This document shows positions 27,352-37,310 of a stretch of DNA of 42,609 nucleotides, piece after piece. This stretch comes from Azoarcus sp. GTDB taxonomy: Bacteria > Pseudomonadota > Gammaproteobacteria > Burkholderiales > Rhodocyclaceae. Within the stretch, counting starts at the first letter, position 1. The number at the start of each line of letters is the position of its first letter. The notes below the pieces were generated by a model. The model ran no database searches. It had not been told where the DNA came from and was given only the letters and a program-made list of their open reading frames with translations. A program made the position numbers and the translations under genes. The stretch is taken from contig JACESY010000006.1 in assembly GCA_013911595.1 (NCBI GenBank), positions 1 to 42,609 on the forward strand, given 5' to 3'.

Positions 27352-28704
27352 TCAATTTCCGTAGAACAGATCCGGCAGCCAATACACCAGCTGCGGAAAG
27401 ACATAGACCAGCAGCATCGACAGGAACACCAGCATCAGGAAGGGCAGGCAGCCCTTGAATATCTCGACCAGTTCGATGCTTCCCTTGGGCACGACCCCTT
27501 TGAGGTAGTACGCGGCCATCGCCATGGGCGGTGTCAGGAACGATGTCTGCAGGTTCAGCGCGATCAGGATACCGAAGAACAGCGGATCGACATCGAAGTA
27601 CGGCAGCAGCGGCAGGAAGATCGGAACGAAGATGATGATGATCTCGCTCCACTCCAGCGGCCAGCCCAGGATGAAGATGATCAGTTGTGCCAGCAGCAGG
27701 AACGTAATGGTGTTCAGATCCAGCCCCAGCACGAACTCCTTGATCAGATGCTCGCCACCCAGGTAGGAGAACACCGACGAGAAGGTCCAGGAACCGACGA
27801 ACAGCCAGCACACCATCGCAGTCGTTCGCGCGGTCAGGAACACCGCTTCCTTGAGCCGGTTCCAGGTCATCGCCCGGTAGGCCGTGGCCAGCAACGCCGC
27901 ACCCGCCGCCCCGATCGCAGCTGCCTCGGTCGGCGTCGCAAGGCCGAACAGGATGGAGCCCAGCACCGCGAGAATCAGCGTCGCCAGCGGCACCACCGCC
28001 TGCAGCATCAGCAGGATGACTTGCAGCGCGGACACGCCTTCTGTCTGCTCACGAGAGAGCTTGGGCGCCAGTGAAGGATTGATCACCACGCGCGAGATGA
28101 TATAGACCCCGTACAGGCTCGCGAGCAACATGCCCGGAATCAACGCGGCGGCATACAGCTTCACGACCGAAACGCCAGCGGTCGCGCTGTAGACAATCAG
28201 CATGATCGAAGGCGGGATCAGGATCCCCAGCGTCCCGCCGGCCGCAATCACACCTGCCGAGAGCTTCTTGTCATAGCCCGCCTTGATCATCGCCGGAAAG
28301 GCCAGCAAGCCCATCAGCGTAACCACCGCGCCGACGATGCCGGTGGCGGTCGCGAACATCGCGCAGGTCGCTAGCGCGGCGATCGCCATCGAGCCGGGAA
28401 CAAAGCGGAATGCCAACTGCAGGCTGAAGAACAGGCGGTCAAGGATGTTCGCCCGTTCCACCATATAGCCCATGAACAAGAACAACGGTATCGCAGTGAG
28501 CACGTCGTTGCCCATGACGCTGAAGGTATTCTGCGTGAGCAGGTAGAACACCCGGTTGTCGAAGAAAGCCTGGTCCGGCGTGAAATAAGCGTAATAGCCG
28601 AATCCCACACCCATCGCGATCAGCGTGAAGGCGATCGGGAATCCCAGCAAAATGATGAAAATGAACGCCCCCAACATCAGGATGGCGACTTGGGGATCCG
28701 TCAT
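27352..28704 (-). CDS. dctM: TRAP transporter large permease, DctM type
   Basis: This inner-membrane subunit of a sodium-driven TRAP transporter has 450 residues and about twelve membrane segments. Family segments include FLFMGYMVERANILDRLF, GTLGILIPPSIMLIVYSATAGVS and LNLQTSFLTPPMAMAAYYLKGV. It resembles the mannitol/chloroaromatic subgroup of DctM proteins. It overlaps dctQ by four bases. The substrate is not known; the gene symbol denotes the family only. Confidence 0.92.
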   Translation of the reverse strand: MTDPQVAILMLGAFIFIILLGFPIAFTLIAMGVGFGYYAYFTPDQAFFDNRVFYLLTQNTFSVMGNDVLTAIPLFLFMGYMVERANILDRLFFSLQLAFRFVPGSMAIAALATCAMFATATGIVGAVVTLMGLLAFPAMIKAGYDKKLSAGVIAAGGTLGILIPPSIMLIVYSATAGVSVVKLYAAALIPGMLLASLYGVYIISRVVINPSLAPKLSREQTEGVSALQVILLMLQAVVPLATLILAVLGSILFGLATPTEAAAIGAAGAALLATAYRAMTWNRLKEAVFLTARTTAMVCWLFVGSWTFSSVFSYLGGEHLIKEFVLGLDLNTITFLLLAQLIIFILGWPLEWSEIIIIFVPIFLPLLPYFDVDPLFFGILIALNLQTSFLTPPMAMAAYYLKGVVPKGSIELVEIFKGCLPFLMLVFLSMLLVYVFPQLVYWLPDLFYGN

Positions 28705-29333
28705 TTGCTTGCTCCCGTGCTGTCATTGAGTCGCCCCGAGGCGCCCGCTTCGATTTCCTGCCCGTGCTCGCGTGCTTCCTTGAGCACGGCGGCTTCCATC
28801 TCCTCCACATCGTGCAGCCGCTCCGGCCAGGCGCCGGTCTTCAGACACACGATGCAGCGCAGCACCTCGGCAATGCCCTGCAGGAACAGCAAGGCGGCGG
28901 CTGCCGGAATCACCATCTTGAGTTGCCAGATGGGCACGCTCACCGGGCTGTAGACACTGCGCTCGACGATGCGCAGCGACTCAAAGCCGTAGGCCCAACC
29001 CGAGATGCACAGCGCCGTCACACCGGGGAAGAAGAAGAGGATGTAGAGCACCAGTTCAAGCCCGCCCTGTACGCGCGGCGGCATCAGACGGTAGAACACG
29101 TCGCCACGCACATGGGCGCCGCGCGAAAGTGCATAGGCGCCGGCCATCATGAACAGCGCGCCGTAGAGCATGTAGCTCAGGTCATAGGACCAACTGGTCG
29201 GGTCGTTGAGAACGTACCGGACGAAAACTTCAAAGGAGGTGCCCAGCGTCAGTACGACGATGCACCATGCAAAGGCATGGCCGACAGACTTGGATATCTG
29301 GTCGATGCCATGCAGCAGGGACTGGATCAACAT
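28701..29333 (-). CDS. dctQ: TRAP transporter small permease, DctQ type
   Basis: This 210-residue subunit has four membrane helices (about 17-40, 50-70, 92-112 and 135-155) and a charged cytoplasmic C-terminal tail of about 45 residues (ERLHDVEEMEAAVLKEARE). DPTSWSYDLSYMLYGALFMMAGAYAL and RGAHVRGDVFYR are typical of the family. It lies between the binding protein and large permease genes; the C-terminal tail is longer than in many DctQ proteins. Confidence 0.9.
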   Translation of the reverse strand: MLIQSLLHGIDQISKSVGHAFAWCIVVLTLGTSFEVFVRYVLNDPTSWSYDLSYMLYGALFMMAGAYALSRGAHVRGDVFYRLMPPRVQGGLELVLYILFFFPGVTALCISGWAYGFESLRIVERSVYSPVSVPIWQLKMVIPAAAALLFLQGIAEVLRCIVCLKTGAWPERLHDVEEMEAAVLKEAREHGQEIEAGASGRLNDSTGASK

Positions 29334-29400
29334 TCAGTGCCGCTCCGGGAGACACGGCGACAGGCCGGAGCCCGTCGCCGTGTTGATGCGAGATGCCCGA

Positions 29401-30549
29401 TCAGAAGCCGAGCTTGCCGAAGATGTGCTCGTAAGCGGCCTTGTAATCGGCGTTGTTGAAGAAGTGGTAGTAGCCGACACGCTCGGCCCAGTTCTTCTGC
29501 GACTCCCAGACCTTGGCAAACATCGGATCCTCGGCGACGAGCTTCGCCGTCACCGTGTCCCAGGCCTTGATCTGCGCGTCGAAGATGTCCTGCGGCGTGC
29601 GGATGATGTTGACCTTGTCCTCGTCGCGCAACTTCACGAGGTCGGACGAGTAGAGGTCCATCGCAAGCGCATAGTTGGCGGTGGAAGCCGCTTCGGCGCC
29701 GTACTTCAGGATGGCCTTCAGGTCATTCGGGAGCGAGTCGTACTTCTTCTTGTTGAAGAGGATCTCGAAGAACTCCATGGACTGGTGATAGCTGCCCATC
29801 ATGTAGTTCTTGGCCACGTCCTGGGCACCGAAACGACGGTCCGAGGTCGGGTTGTTGAACTCGAAGGCATCGATCACGCCGCGCTCCATCGCCGGAACGA
29901 TCTCGCCGCCCGGAAGCTGGGTAACGCGCATGCCCAGCTCCTGCATCAGGTCGGCAGCCAGACCCACGGTGCGGTACTTGAAGCCGTTCAGGTCGGCGGC
30001 CGACTTGACCGGATTCTTGAACCAGCCCAGCGGCTGCGTCGGCATCGGCATCGCGAAGAAGCCGACCACGTCCAGCCCGAGCTTCTTGACCAGCTCGTTG
30101 TAGAAGACCGTGCCTTCCTTGTGGATCCAAGCCAGCGTCTGCGCGGCGTCGCAGCCACTCACCGGGCCGGAACCGAAGAGCGAAGCGACCTTGCTCTTGC
30201 CGTACCAGTACACAGCGACCTGGTGGCCGGCGTCGATCACGCCCTTGGACGTCGCGTCCATGACCTCGAACGGTTTGACCACCGAGCCACCGACCAGATA
30301 GTCGATACGCATGCGGCCTTCGGCCATTTCATTGACGCGCTTGACGTACTCCTCGGCCATTTCGTTGAAGACGTCTTTCGCGCCCCACGCGCCCTGCATC
30401 TTCAGCACGACGGGCGACTGTGCCACCGAGATCATCGGAAAACCGGTGATCGCAGCACCAGCCGCACCGACAGATGCCGTCGTCAGGAACTTGCGACGTG
30501 ACGGCTTGCTGACGGCTGCGGACTCACTTTTCTTGACTTCGTTCTCCAT
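29401..30549 (-). CDS. dctP: TRAP transporter periplasmic substrate-binding protein
   Basis: The 382-residue protein has a twin-arginine-like signal (SRRKFLTTASVGAAGAA, near residues 17-35) and the DctP fold. The segment LNGFKYRTVGLAADLMQELG carries the arginine that usually binds a substrate carboxylate, and IVPAMERGVIDAFEFNNP follows. It belongs to the mannitol/chloroaromatic branch of TRAP binding proteins, whose named members include TakP-like keto-acid binders. The start is the ATG at 30549 behind a strong AAAAGGAGGAG ribosome-binding site. The operon appears to start here. Confidence 0.92.
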   Translation of the reverse strand: MENEVKKSESAAVSKPSRRKFLTTASVGAAGAAITGFPMISVAQSPVVLKMQGAWGAKDVFNEMAEEYVKRVNEMAEGRMRIDYLVGGSVVKPFEVMDATSKGVIDAGHQVAVYWYGKSKVASLFGSGPVSGCDAAQTLAWIHKEGTVFYNELVKKLGLDVVGFFAMPMPTQPLGWFKNPVKSAADLNGFKYRTVGLAADLMQELGMRVTQLPGGEIVPAMERGVIDAFEFNNPTSDRRFGAQDVAKNYMMGSYHQSMEFFEILFNKKKYDSLPNDLKAILKYGAEAASTANYALAMDLYSSDLVKLRDEDKVNIIRTPQDIFDAQIKAWDTVTAKLVAEDPMFAKVWESQKNWAERVGYYHFFNNADYKAAYEHIFGKLGF

Positions 30550-30820
30550 TGATACACTCCTCCTTTTAGGTACCACAAACGGTGCTTCGGTCATCATTCG
30601 TTCCGACGCCCGGCCGGAACGCCTGATTCGGGCTCTTGCGTCGACATCCGGTACACCGGCAGCAGCCTGTAACGGCCATCTTGTGGCACCGGCATCGTCG
30701 GTGGCACGAAACACGCGCCCACCGCAGCTCGACGTGAGCAGCGTATTCCCACGCACCGAAGTGAAACAATTGTGGATATCGCGGACAGCGCCGGAATGGC
30801 TTTTGCTGCTGGGGTGGGCC

Positions 30821-31756
30821 TCAGGGCCTGTCGCGCGCCGCGTCCTCGGCCGGGGCACTCTGACGCCACCGCCAGGCGAGCAAGGAGCCGGACAGGTTGT
30901 GCCAGATGCTGAACAGAGCCCCCGGCAATGCCGCCAGCGGCGAGAAGTACTTCATTGCCAGTGCGACCCCGAGCCCGGAATTCTGCATGCCGACCTCGAT
31001 CGCGATGGTGCGCGCCGCGATCACGGACATCCCGAGCAGACGCGCGCAACCATAGCTCAGCAACAAACCCGACAGGTTGTGTAGTACCACCGCGAGGGCG
31101 GCAATCAGTCCGCTCTCGCCAAGCCGCGCCTGATTGAGCGCGACGATGATGCCGATGACCACCACGATCGCCGCCACCGAAACGAGGGGAAATACGTTCT
31201 TGAGGGGCTCCAGGCGCGGCCCGGCAAGATGGTTGAGCGCGACGCCGGCCGCCACCGGCAGGACCACGATCTCGACCAGGCTGCGCAGCATGCTGGCCAC
31301 CGGAACCGGCACGGCCTCGCCCACGTAGACCCAGATCAGCCACGGGGTGAGCAGCACGCCCAGCGCGGTCGTGACAAAAGTCATACTGATCGACAGCGCC
31401 ACGTCGGCGCGCGCCAGATAGCAGATCACGTTCGACGCCGTGCCGCCCGGGCAGCAGCCCACGATCACCAGCCCCACCAGCAGGGCCGGCGGCAGGTCAA
31501 GCAGATGGCCGATCGCGAACGCCGTGGCCGGCATGATCAGAAATTGCAGGACCGCTCCGATCAGGATCGCCCGCGGGCGTCCGAGCACACGGTGGAAGTC
31601 CGCTGCGCGCAGCGTCATGCCCATGCCGAACATGATCAGCATCAGCAGCGGTACGATCCATCCGCCGAACCCGTCGAGCGCGTCCGGCACGAAATAGCCC
31701 AGCAGCGATGCGAGCAGCGCCCACAGCGGAAACAGGCGGGTCATCGTCGTCAGCAT
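30821..31756 (-). CDS. BASS-family sodium symporter
   Basis: Bile-acid:sodium symporter family proteins have about ten membrane helices; bacterial members carry keto-acids, pantoate or other organic anions. The 311-residue protein shows MLIMFGMGMTLRAADF, LVGLVIVGCCPGGTASNVICYLARADVALS and AIEVGMQNSGLGVALAMKYF, the sodium-site motifs of the family. The start is the ATG at 31756 with GAGG eight bases upstream; an upstream in-frame extension to 31792 lacks a Shine-Dalgarno sequence. It lies 270 bases beyond the TRAP binding protein gene on the same strand. The substrate is unknown. Confidence 0.9.
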   Translation of the reverse strand: MLTTMTRLFPLWALLASLLGYFVPDALDGFGGWIVPLLMLIMFGMGMTLRAADFHRVLGRPRAILIGAVLQFLIMPATAFAIGHLLDLPPALLVGLVIVGCCPGGTASNVICYLARADVALSISMTFVTTALGVLLTPWLIWVYVGEAVPVPVASMLRSLVEIVVLPVAAGVALNHLAGPRLEPLKNVFPLVSVAAIVVVIGIIVALNQARLGESGLIAALAVVLHNLSGLLLSYGCARLLGMSVIAARTIAIEVGMQNSGLGVALAMKYFSPLAALPGALFSIWHNLSGSLLAWRWRQSAPAEDAARDRP

Positions 31757-31866
31757 CGGCTCTGCCTCGCTATTCGCATGGAATGGCGGCAATCTTCTCC
31801 GATGTACCGGCGCAATGCCAGCCCGCTTGCCTAGGCCCGGATGAACAACCTACTGAGAAATCACAC

Positions 31867-32748
31867 CTAGCGGCGCCGCGACACCAACCAGCTCAACAGA
31901 AAAAGGGCGCCGGCGATCAACACCATGCCGACGCCTTCGGCCAGGCTTGGCTGCTCGCCCAGTTCGATCCATGCCGAGAGCACACCGACGGCCGGCACCG
32001 CCAGCGACGACAAGCCCGCCATACCGGCCGACAGACGGTCGAGCACGAACAGCCACAGCAGCCATGCCAGCGCCGTGGCGAGAATCGCGTTGTAGGCCAG
32101 TGCGCCGAAGAAATATGGCGTCGGATCGATGGGGCGCGATGGCAGCAGCCAGGCAACTACCGCCAGCACGAGGGCGCCGAAAAGCATCTGCCAGGCTGTC
32201 AACGAGACCAGATCGAGCCGCACCCGCGCACGCAGGCGCTTGGCGTAGATCGCGGCCGAGGCCCATACGACGCTCGCCAGCAGCGCAATCGCGTTCGACA
32301 TGAGGCTCGCCTGCACGCTCCACGGCTCGAGCACGAACACCAGCCCCAGCGCCGCCATCGCCACCGCCACCCACTGCAGGCCGCGCACTCGCTCGCCGAG
32401 AAAGGCCCAGGCCATCGGCAGCAACCAGAACGGCATCACGTACACCAGCACCGCCGTCTTGCCGGCGCCACCATGCACCAGCGCGAGCTGGATCAGCACG
32501 CTGAAGGCCCCGCATTGCAGCAGGCCGAGCACGATTGTCGGCCCCAGCGCGACGGGCCGCAGCGGCATGCGCCGCAACAGCATCAGCGCGAACAGCGCGA
32601 CTGTGCCGAAGATCACGCGCAGCGCGGTGAAGTCGACCGGGTCGGCAAACTGCAGTACCTTCTTCATCACGACCCAGTTGTAGCCCCAGATCAGCGACAA
32701 CAGCACGAAAGCCGCCACCGCCGGCCAGGCGCGATGCGCGCCGCTCAT
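31867..32748 (-). CDS. EamA/DMT-family transporter
   Basis: Drug/metabolite-transporter family protein with ten membrane helices in two EamA repeats (about 10-140 and 150-290). SLIWGYNWVVMKKVL, LALVHGGAGKTAVLVYVMPFWLLPMAW and VPAVGVLSAWIELGEQPSLAEGVGMVLI are family segments. Members export amino acids or metabolites; this substrate is not known. It lies on the minus strand, divergent from the TerB-like gene. A 110-base gap separates it from the BASS gene. Confidence 0.88.
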   Translation of the reverse strand: MSGAHRAWPAVAAFVLLSLIWGYNWVVMKKVLQFADPVDFTALRVIFGTVALFALMLLRRMPLRPVALGPTIVLGLLQCGAFSVLIQLALVHGGAGKTAVLVYVMPFWLLPMAWAFLGERVRGLQWVAVAMAALGLVFVLEPWSVQASLMSNAIALLASVVWASAAIYAKRLRARVRLDLVSLTAWQMLFGALVLAVVAWLLPSRPIDPTPYFFGALAYNAILATALAWLLWLFVLDRLSAGMAGLSSLAVPAVGVLSAWIELGEQPSLAEGVGMVLIAGALFLLSWLVSRRR

Positions 32749-32786
32749 CGTGCCCTCATTTCAGCCACGCCCGTAAAACGAAGACC

Positions 32787-33254
32787 ATGCTCAAGACCCT
32801 CAAGGAACTTTTCGACAACGCGCTCGACCCCGGAATGAACCTGCCCAGCGAGCGCGGCGAACACAGCCTGCAACTGGCCACCGCGGTGCTGCTGGTCGAA
32901 GTCATGCGCGCCGACACCGAACTGCGCGACGACGAACGCGACACGGCCATCGCCGCGCTGCGCGAGAAGTTCGATCTCGCCGACGACGAGGTCGCGCGCC
33001 TGATGGAACTGGCGCACGAGGCCTCGGAGGACGCCTACGACTATCACCGCTTCACCTCCGAGATCAATCGCCGTTGCGACATGGCGCGCCGCGTGCGCAT
33101 CATCGAATACATGTGGCAGGTGGCCTGGGCCGACGGCCACCTGTCCGCGCACGAAAACCACCTGATGCGCAAGGTCGCCAGCCTGTTCTACATCTCGCAC
33201 GCCGACTACGTCGGCGCCAAGATGCGCGCCAAGGCCGCCGCCGGCGCCGCCTGA
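32787..33254 (+). CDS. TerB-like family protein
   Basis: This 155-residue, all-helical acidic protein matches the TerB-like fold, best known from tellurite-resistance loci. Two repeats show the typical pattern: LATAVLLVEVMRADTELRDDERDTAI and RIIEYMWQVAWADGHLSAHENHLM, each with acidic residues suited to metal binding. No other ter gene is nearby, so tellurite resistance should not be assumed. It is a stand-alone gene flanked by opposite-strand genes; its role is unknown. Confidence 0.8.
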   Translation: MLKTLKELFDNALDPGMNLPSERGEHSLQLATAVLLVEVMRADTELRDDERDTAIAALREKFDLADDEVARLMELAHEASEDAYDYHRFTSEINRRCDMARRVRIIEYMWQVAWADGHLSAHENHLMRKVASLFYISHADYVGAKMRAKAAAGAA

Positions 33255-33255
33255 A

Positions 33256-33462
33256 TCAATCGGGCTCGCGCCACAAGCGCCACACGATCAACGCGCTGCA
33301 ACTGGCGTTGGCAATGAGCAGCGCACTGAGCAGCACCGCCACCGCGACGGTCGGCTCGCCATGCGTGAGCACCAGCGCGAACACGCCCGACAAGGCCTGC
33401 AGCACGACGAGCAGCCAGAACAGCGGATGGCGCGGACGGATCAGACGCGAGACGCGAGTCAC
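33256..33462 (-). CDS. Small membrane protein overlapping the LysR gene
   Basis: A 68-residue product begins MTRVSRLIRPRHPLFWLLVV and has two membrane helices (about 14-33 and 37-60) and a short charged end WRLWREPD. The proposed start is a GTG at 33462, overlapping the stop of the LysR gene in a GTGA junction, which suggests translational coupling. No family is recognised. The hydrophobic pattern and overlap make it more likely real than chance, but a longer frame on the same strand is an artefact of the LysR gene. Confidence 0.6.
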   Translation of the reverse strand: MTRVSRLIRPRHPLFWLLVVLQALSGVFALVLTHGEPTVAVAVLLSALLIANASCSALIVWRLWREPD

Positions 33463-34379
33463 GGCAGGGTGGCCTCCCCCTCCCAATAGCCGGGCGCATT
33501 GTAGATGTGTCGCAGGTGCTCGATGAAGAAGCGCACCTTGGCCGGCAGGTAGCGCTGCTGCGGGTACACGGCCTGGATGTCGTAGTTGGGCATCGCGTAT
33601 TCGTCGAGCACGGTCGTCAGTTCGCCGCGTTTGAGTTCGGCCTGGATTTCCCACATCGAACGCCAGCCCACGCCCAGACCCTGCTTGACCCAGTCGAACA
33701 GCAGCTCTCCATCGTTGCAGTCCAGGTCACCGGAGACCTTCACCGCCACCAGCTTGCCCTCGCGCAGGAAGGTCCAGCCGCGCTGCTGGCCACCCTGCAG
33801 GTTGAACGCCAGGCAGTTGTGGTGCGCCAGATCCTCGACGCGTTGCGGCTTGCCGTGACGCGCGAAGTATTCCGGTGTGGCGCAGATCACGCGGCGGTTC
33901 GGAAAGAGCCGGATCGCCACGTAGTTCGGATCGGTCACCTCACCGATGCGAATCGCCATGTCATAGCCCTCGCGCACCAGGTCGGCAACGCTGTCGGTGA
34001 GGTTGAAGGACAGCTTCAGATCGGGGAAGCGCGCGCGAAAGGCCGGTGCGTGCGGCGCCACGTGGCGTCTTCCGAAGGCCGCCGGCGCCGACACCACGAG
34101 GTGGCCGCGCACCGTCTTGCGATCAGCCGTGATGCTCGCCTCGGCCTCGTCGAACTCGCGCAGCAAGCCACGCGCGCGCTCCAGGAACTGCTCACCCAGG
34201 TCGGTCAGCGACAGCCCACGCGTGGAGCGATGCATCAGCTTCACACCCAGACGTCCCTCGAGCGCATCGAGGCGTCGGCCCATCACCACGGGGGTAACGC
34301 CCTCGACCACAGAGGCGGCGGCGAAGGTGCCTTTTTCGGCCACCAGAACGAAACTGCGGATCTCGGTATAGCGATCCAC
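33459..34379 (-). CDS. LysR-family regulator of the glyoxylate operon
   Basis: This LysR-type transcription factor has an N-terminal winged HTH (about 1-60, EIRSFVLVAEKGTFAAASVVEG then RRLDALEGRLGVKLMHRSTRGLSLTDLG) and a C-terminal effector domain (about 90-300). The length is 306 from a GTG at 34379, preceded by AGGAGTATCGG. No upstream ATG gives a normal N-terminus. It is divergent from gcl, so it very likely controls that operon, probably in response to a glyoxylate-pathway metabolite; the effector is inferred only. Confidence 0.9.
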   Translation of the reverse strand: MDRYTEIRSFVLVAEKGTFAAASVVEGVTPVVMGRRLDALEGRLGVKLMHRSTRGLSLTDLGEQFLERARGLLREFDEAEASITADRKTVRGHLVVSAPAAFGRRHVAPHAPAFRARFPDLKLSFNLTDSVADLVREGYDMAIRIGEVTDPNYVAIRLFPNRRVICATPEYFARHGKPQRVEDLAHHNCLAFNLQGGQQRGWTFLREGKLVAVKVSGDLDCNDGELLFDWVKQGLGVGWRSMWEIQAELKRGELTTVLDEYAMPNYDIQAVYPQQRYLPAKVRFFIEHLRHIYNAPGYWEGEATLP

Positions 34380-34419
34380 CCGATACTCCTGATATCGACA
34401 GTCTTGAATTATGCGGCAG

Positions 34420-34448
34420 TTGCGATCACGTTCCCAAGCTCTTATCCT
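34420..34448 (+). promoter_or_regulatory. Candidate gcl promoter
   Basis: TTGCGA (34420-34425), a 17-base spacer and TATCCT (34443-34448) lie about 60 bases before the gcl ATG, in the divergent region with the LysR gene. This is a moderate match to sigma-70 boxes. No clear T-N11-A pair was fixed by eye. Confidence 0.4.
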
Positions 34449-34506
34449 TGCCGGATTCGCCAAGAATTCCAACCCTTCCCACAAATTTCCAGATAAGGAG
34501 TCGCAC

Positions 34507-36279
<1,773 letters not shown>

Positions 36280-36287
36280 TCGCACCC

Positions 36288-36365
36288 GCGCCCCGCTCGC
36301 GGGGCGCTTCGCCCGCCAAGGGCGAGAGAAGGATGGACTCCGCGTAACAACGGTGATCCATCCTT
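36288..36365 (+). repeat. Two hairpins between gcl and hyi
   Basis: The first, at 36288-36307, has GCGCCCCGC paired with GCGGGGCGC around TC. The second pairs AAGGATGGA (36329-36337) with TCCATCCTT (36357-36365) over a 19-base loop and is followed by TTTC. The gap is 125 bases. They may stabilise or partly terminate the gcl mRNA. Confidence 0.55.
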
Positions 36366-36404
36366 TTCACTTTCCCGAAACGCTCAAGAACACGGAGAAC
36401 CGCA

Positions 36405-37184
36405 ATGCCGAAATTCGCCGCCAACCTCACGATGCTCTACAACGAAGTCGATTTCATGGATCGCTTCAAGGCCGCCGCCGACGACGGCTTCAAGGGTGTC
36501 GAGTATCTCTTCCCCTATCCGTACGCGGCTGCCGACCTGGCTGCCAAGCTCAAGGAGCACGGTCTGACCCAGGTGCTGCACAACCTGCCGGCCGGTGACT
36601 GGGGCGCGGGCGAGCGCGGCATCGCGTGCCATCCGGATCGCGTCGAAGAGTTCAAGAAGGGCGTGGACCAGGCCATCGAATACGCCACCGCGCTGGGCTG
36701 CAAGCAGGTCAACTGCCTGGCCGGCAAGGTGCCCGAGGGCGTCAGCCAGGAACAGGCGCACGCGACCTTCGTGTCCAACCTCAAGTTCGCCGCTGACAAG
36801 CTCAAGGCCGCCGGCATCCGCCTGCTGATCGAGCCCATCAACACCTTCGACATCCCGGGCTTCTTCCTGTGCTACACGGCCCAAGCCGCCGCGATTCTCG
36901 ACGAAGTGGGTTCGGACAACCTGTTCATCCAGTACGACATCTACCATGCCCAGCGCATGGAGGGTGAGCTGACCAACACCTTCAAGGCGCACCAGGCACG
37001 CATCGCGCACGTGCAACTGGCCGACAACCCCGGCCGCAACGAACCGGGCACGGGCGAGATCAACTACGCCTTCCTGTTCAAGGCCCTCGACGCCGCCGGC
37101 TATGACGGCTGGATCGGCTGCGAGTACAAGCCGGCGGGCAACACCTCGGCCGGCATGGGCTGGCGCGAGGCGCTCACCAAGTAA
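36405..37184 (+). CDS. hyi: Hydroxypyruvate isomerase
   Basis: Hyi interconverts tartronate semialdehyde and hydroxypyruvate. It is a TIM-barrel of the xylose-isomerase-like family. The catalytic glutamates Glu143 (LLIEPINTFDIPG) and Glu240 (WIGCEYKPAG) match those of E. coli Hyi, and QYDIYHAQRMEGEL holds the metal-site residues. The 259-residue length is standard. AACACGGAGAACCGCA precedes the ATG at 36405. Confidence 0.95.
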   Translation: MPKFAANLTMLYNEVDFMDRFKAAADDGFKGVEYLFPYPYAAADLAAKLKEHGLTQVLHNLPAGDWGAGERGIACHPDRVEEFKKGVDQAIEYATALGCKQVNCLAGKVPEGVSQEQAHATFVSNLKFAADKLKAAGIRLLIEPINTFDIPGFFLCYTAQAAAILDEVGSDNLFIQYDIYHAQRMEGELTNTFKAHQARIAHVQLADNPGRNEPGTGEINYAFLFKALDAAGYDGWIGCEYKPAGNTSAGMGWREALTK

Positions 37185-37246
37185 GCAGTTCCAGGCGCAC
37201 CGACGCGGCGGCGCGCCCCGCGCCGGCTCGCGCCGTGCAACAATCC

Positions 37247-37280
37247 CGACACGCGCCGCGCCACAAGCCGGCGCGTGTCG
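37247..37280 (+). repeat. 11-bp inverted repeat before the glycerate kinase gene
   Basis: CGACACGCGCC (37247-37257) and GGCGCGTGTCG (37270-37280) are perfect arms around a 12-base loop, ending 30 bases before the glycerate kinase ATG. No T-run follows. Confidence 0.6.
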
Positions 37281-37310
37281 TACGTTCAACGCCCCCAGGA
37301 ATCTCCGACC

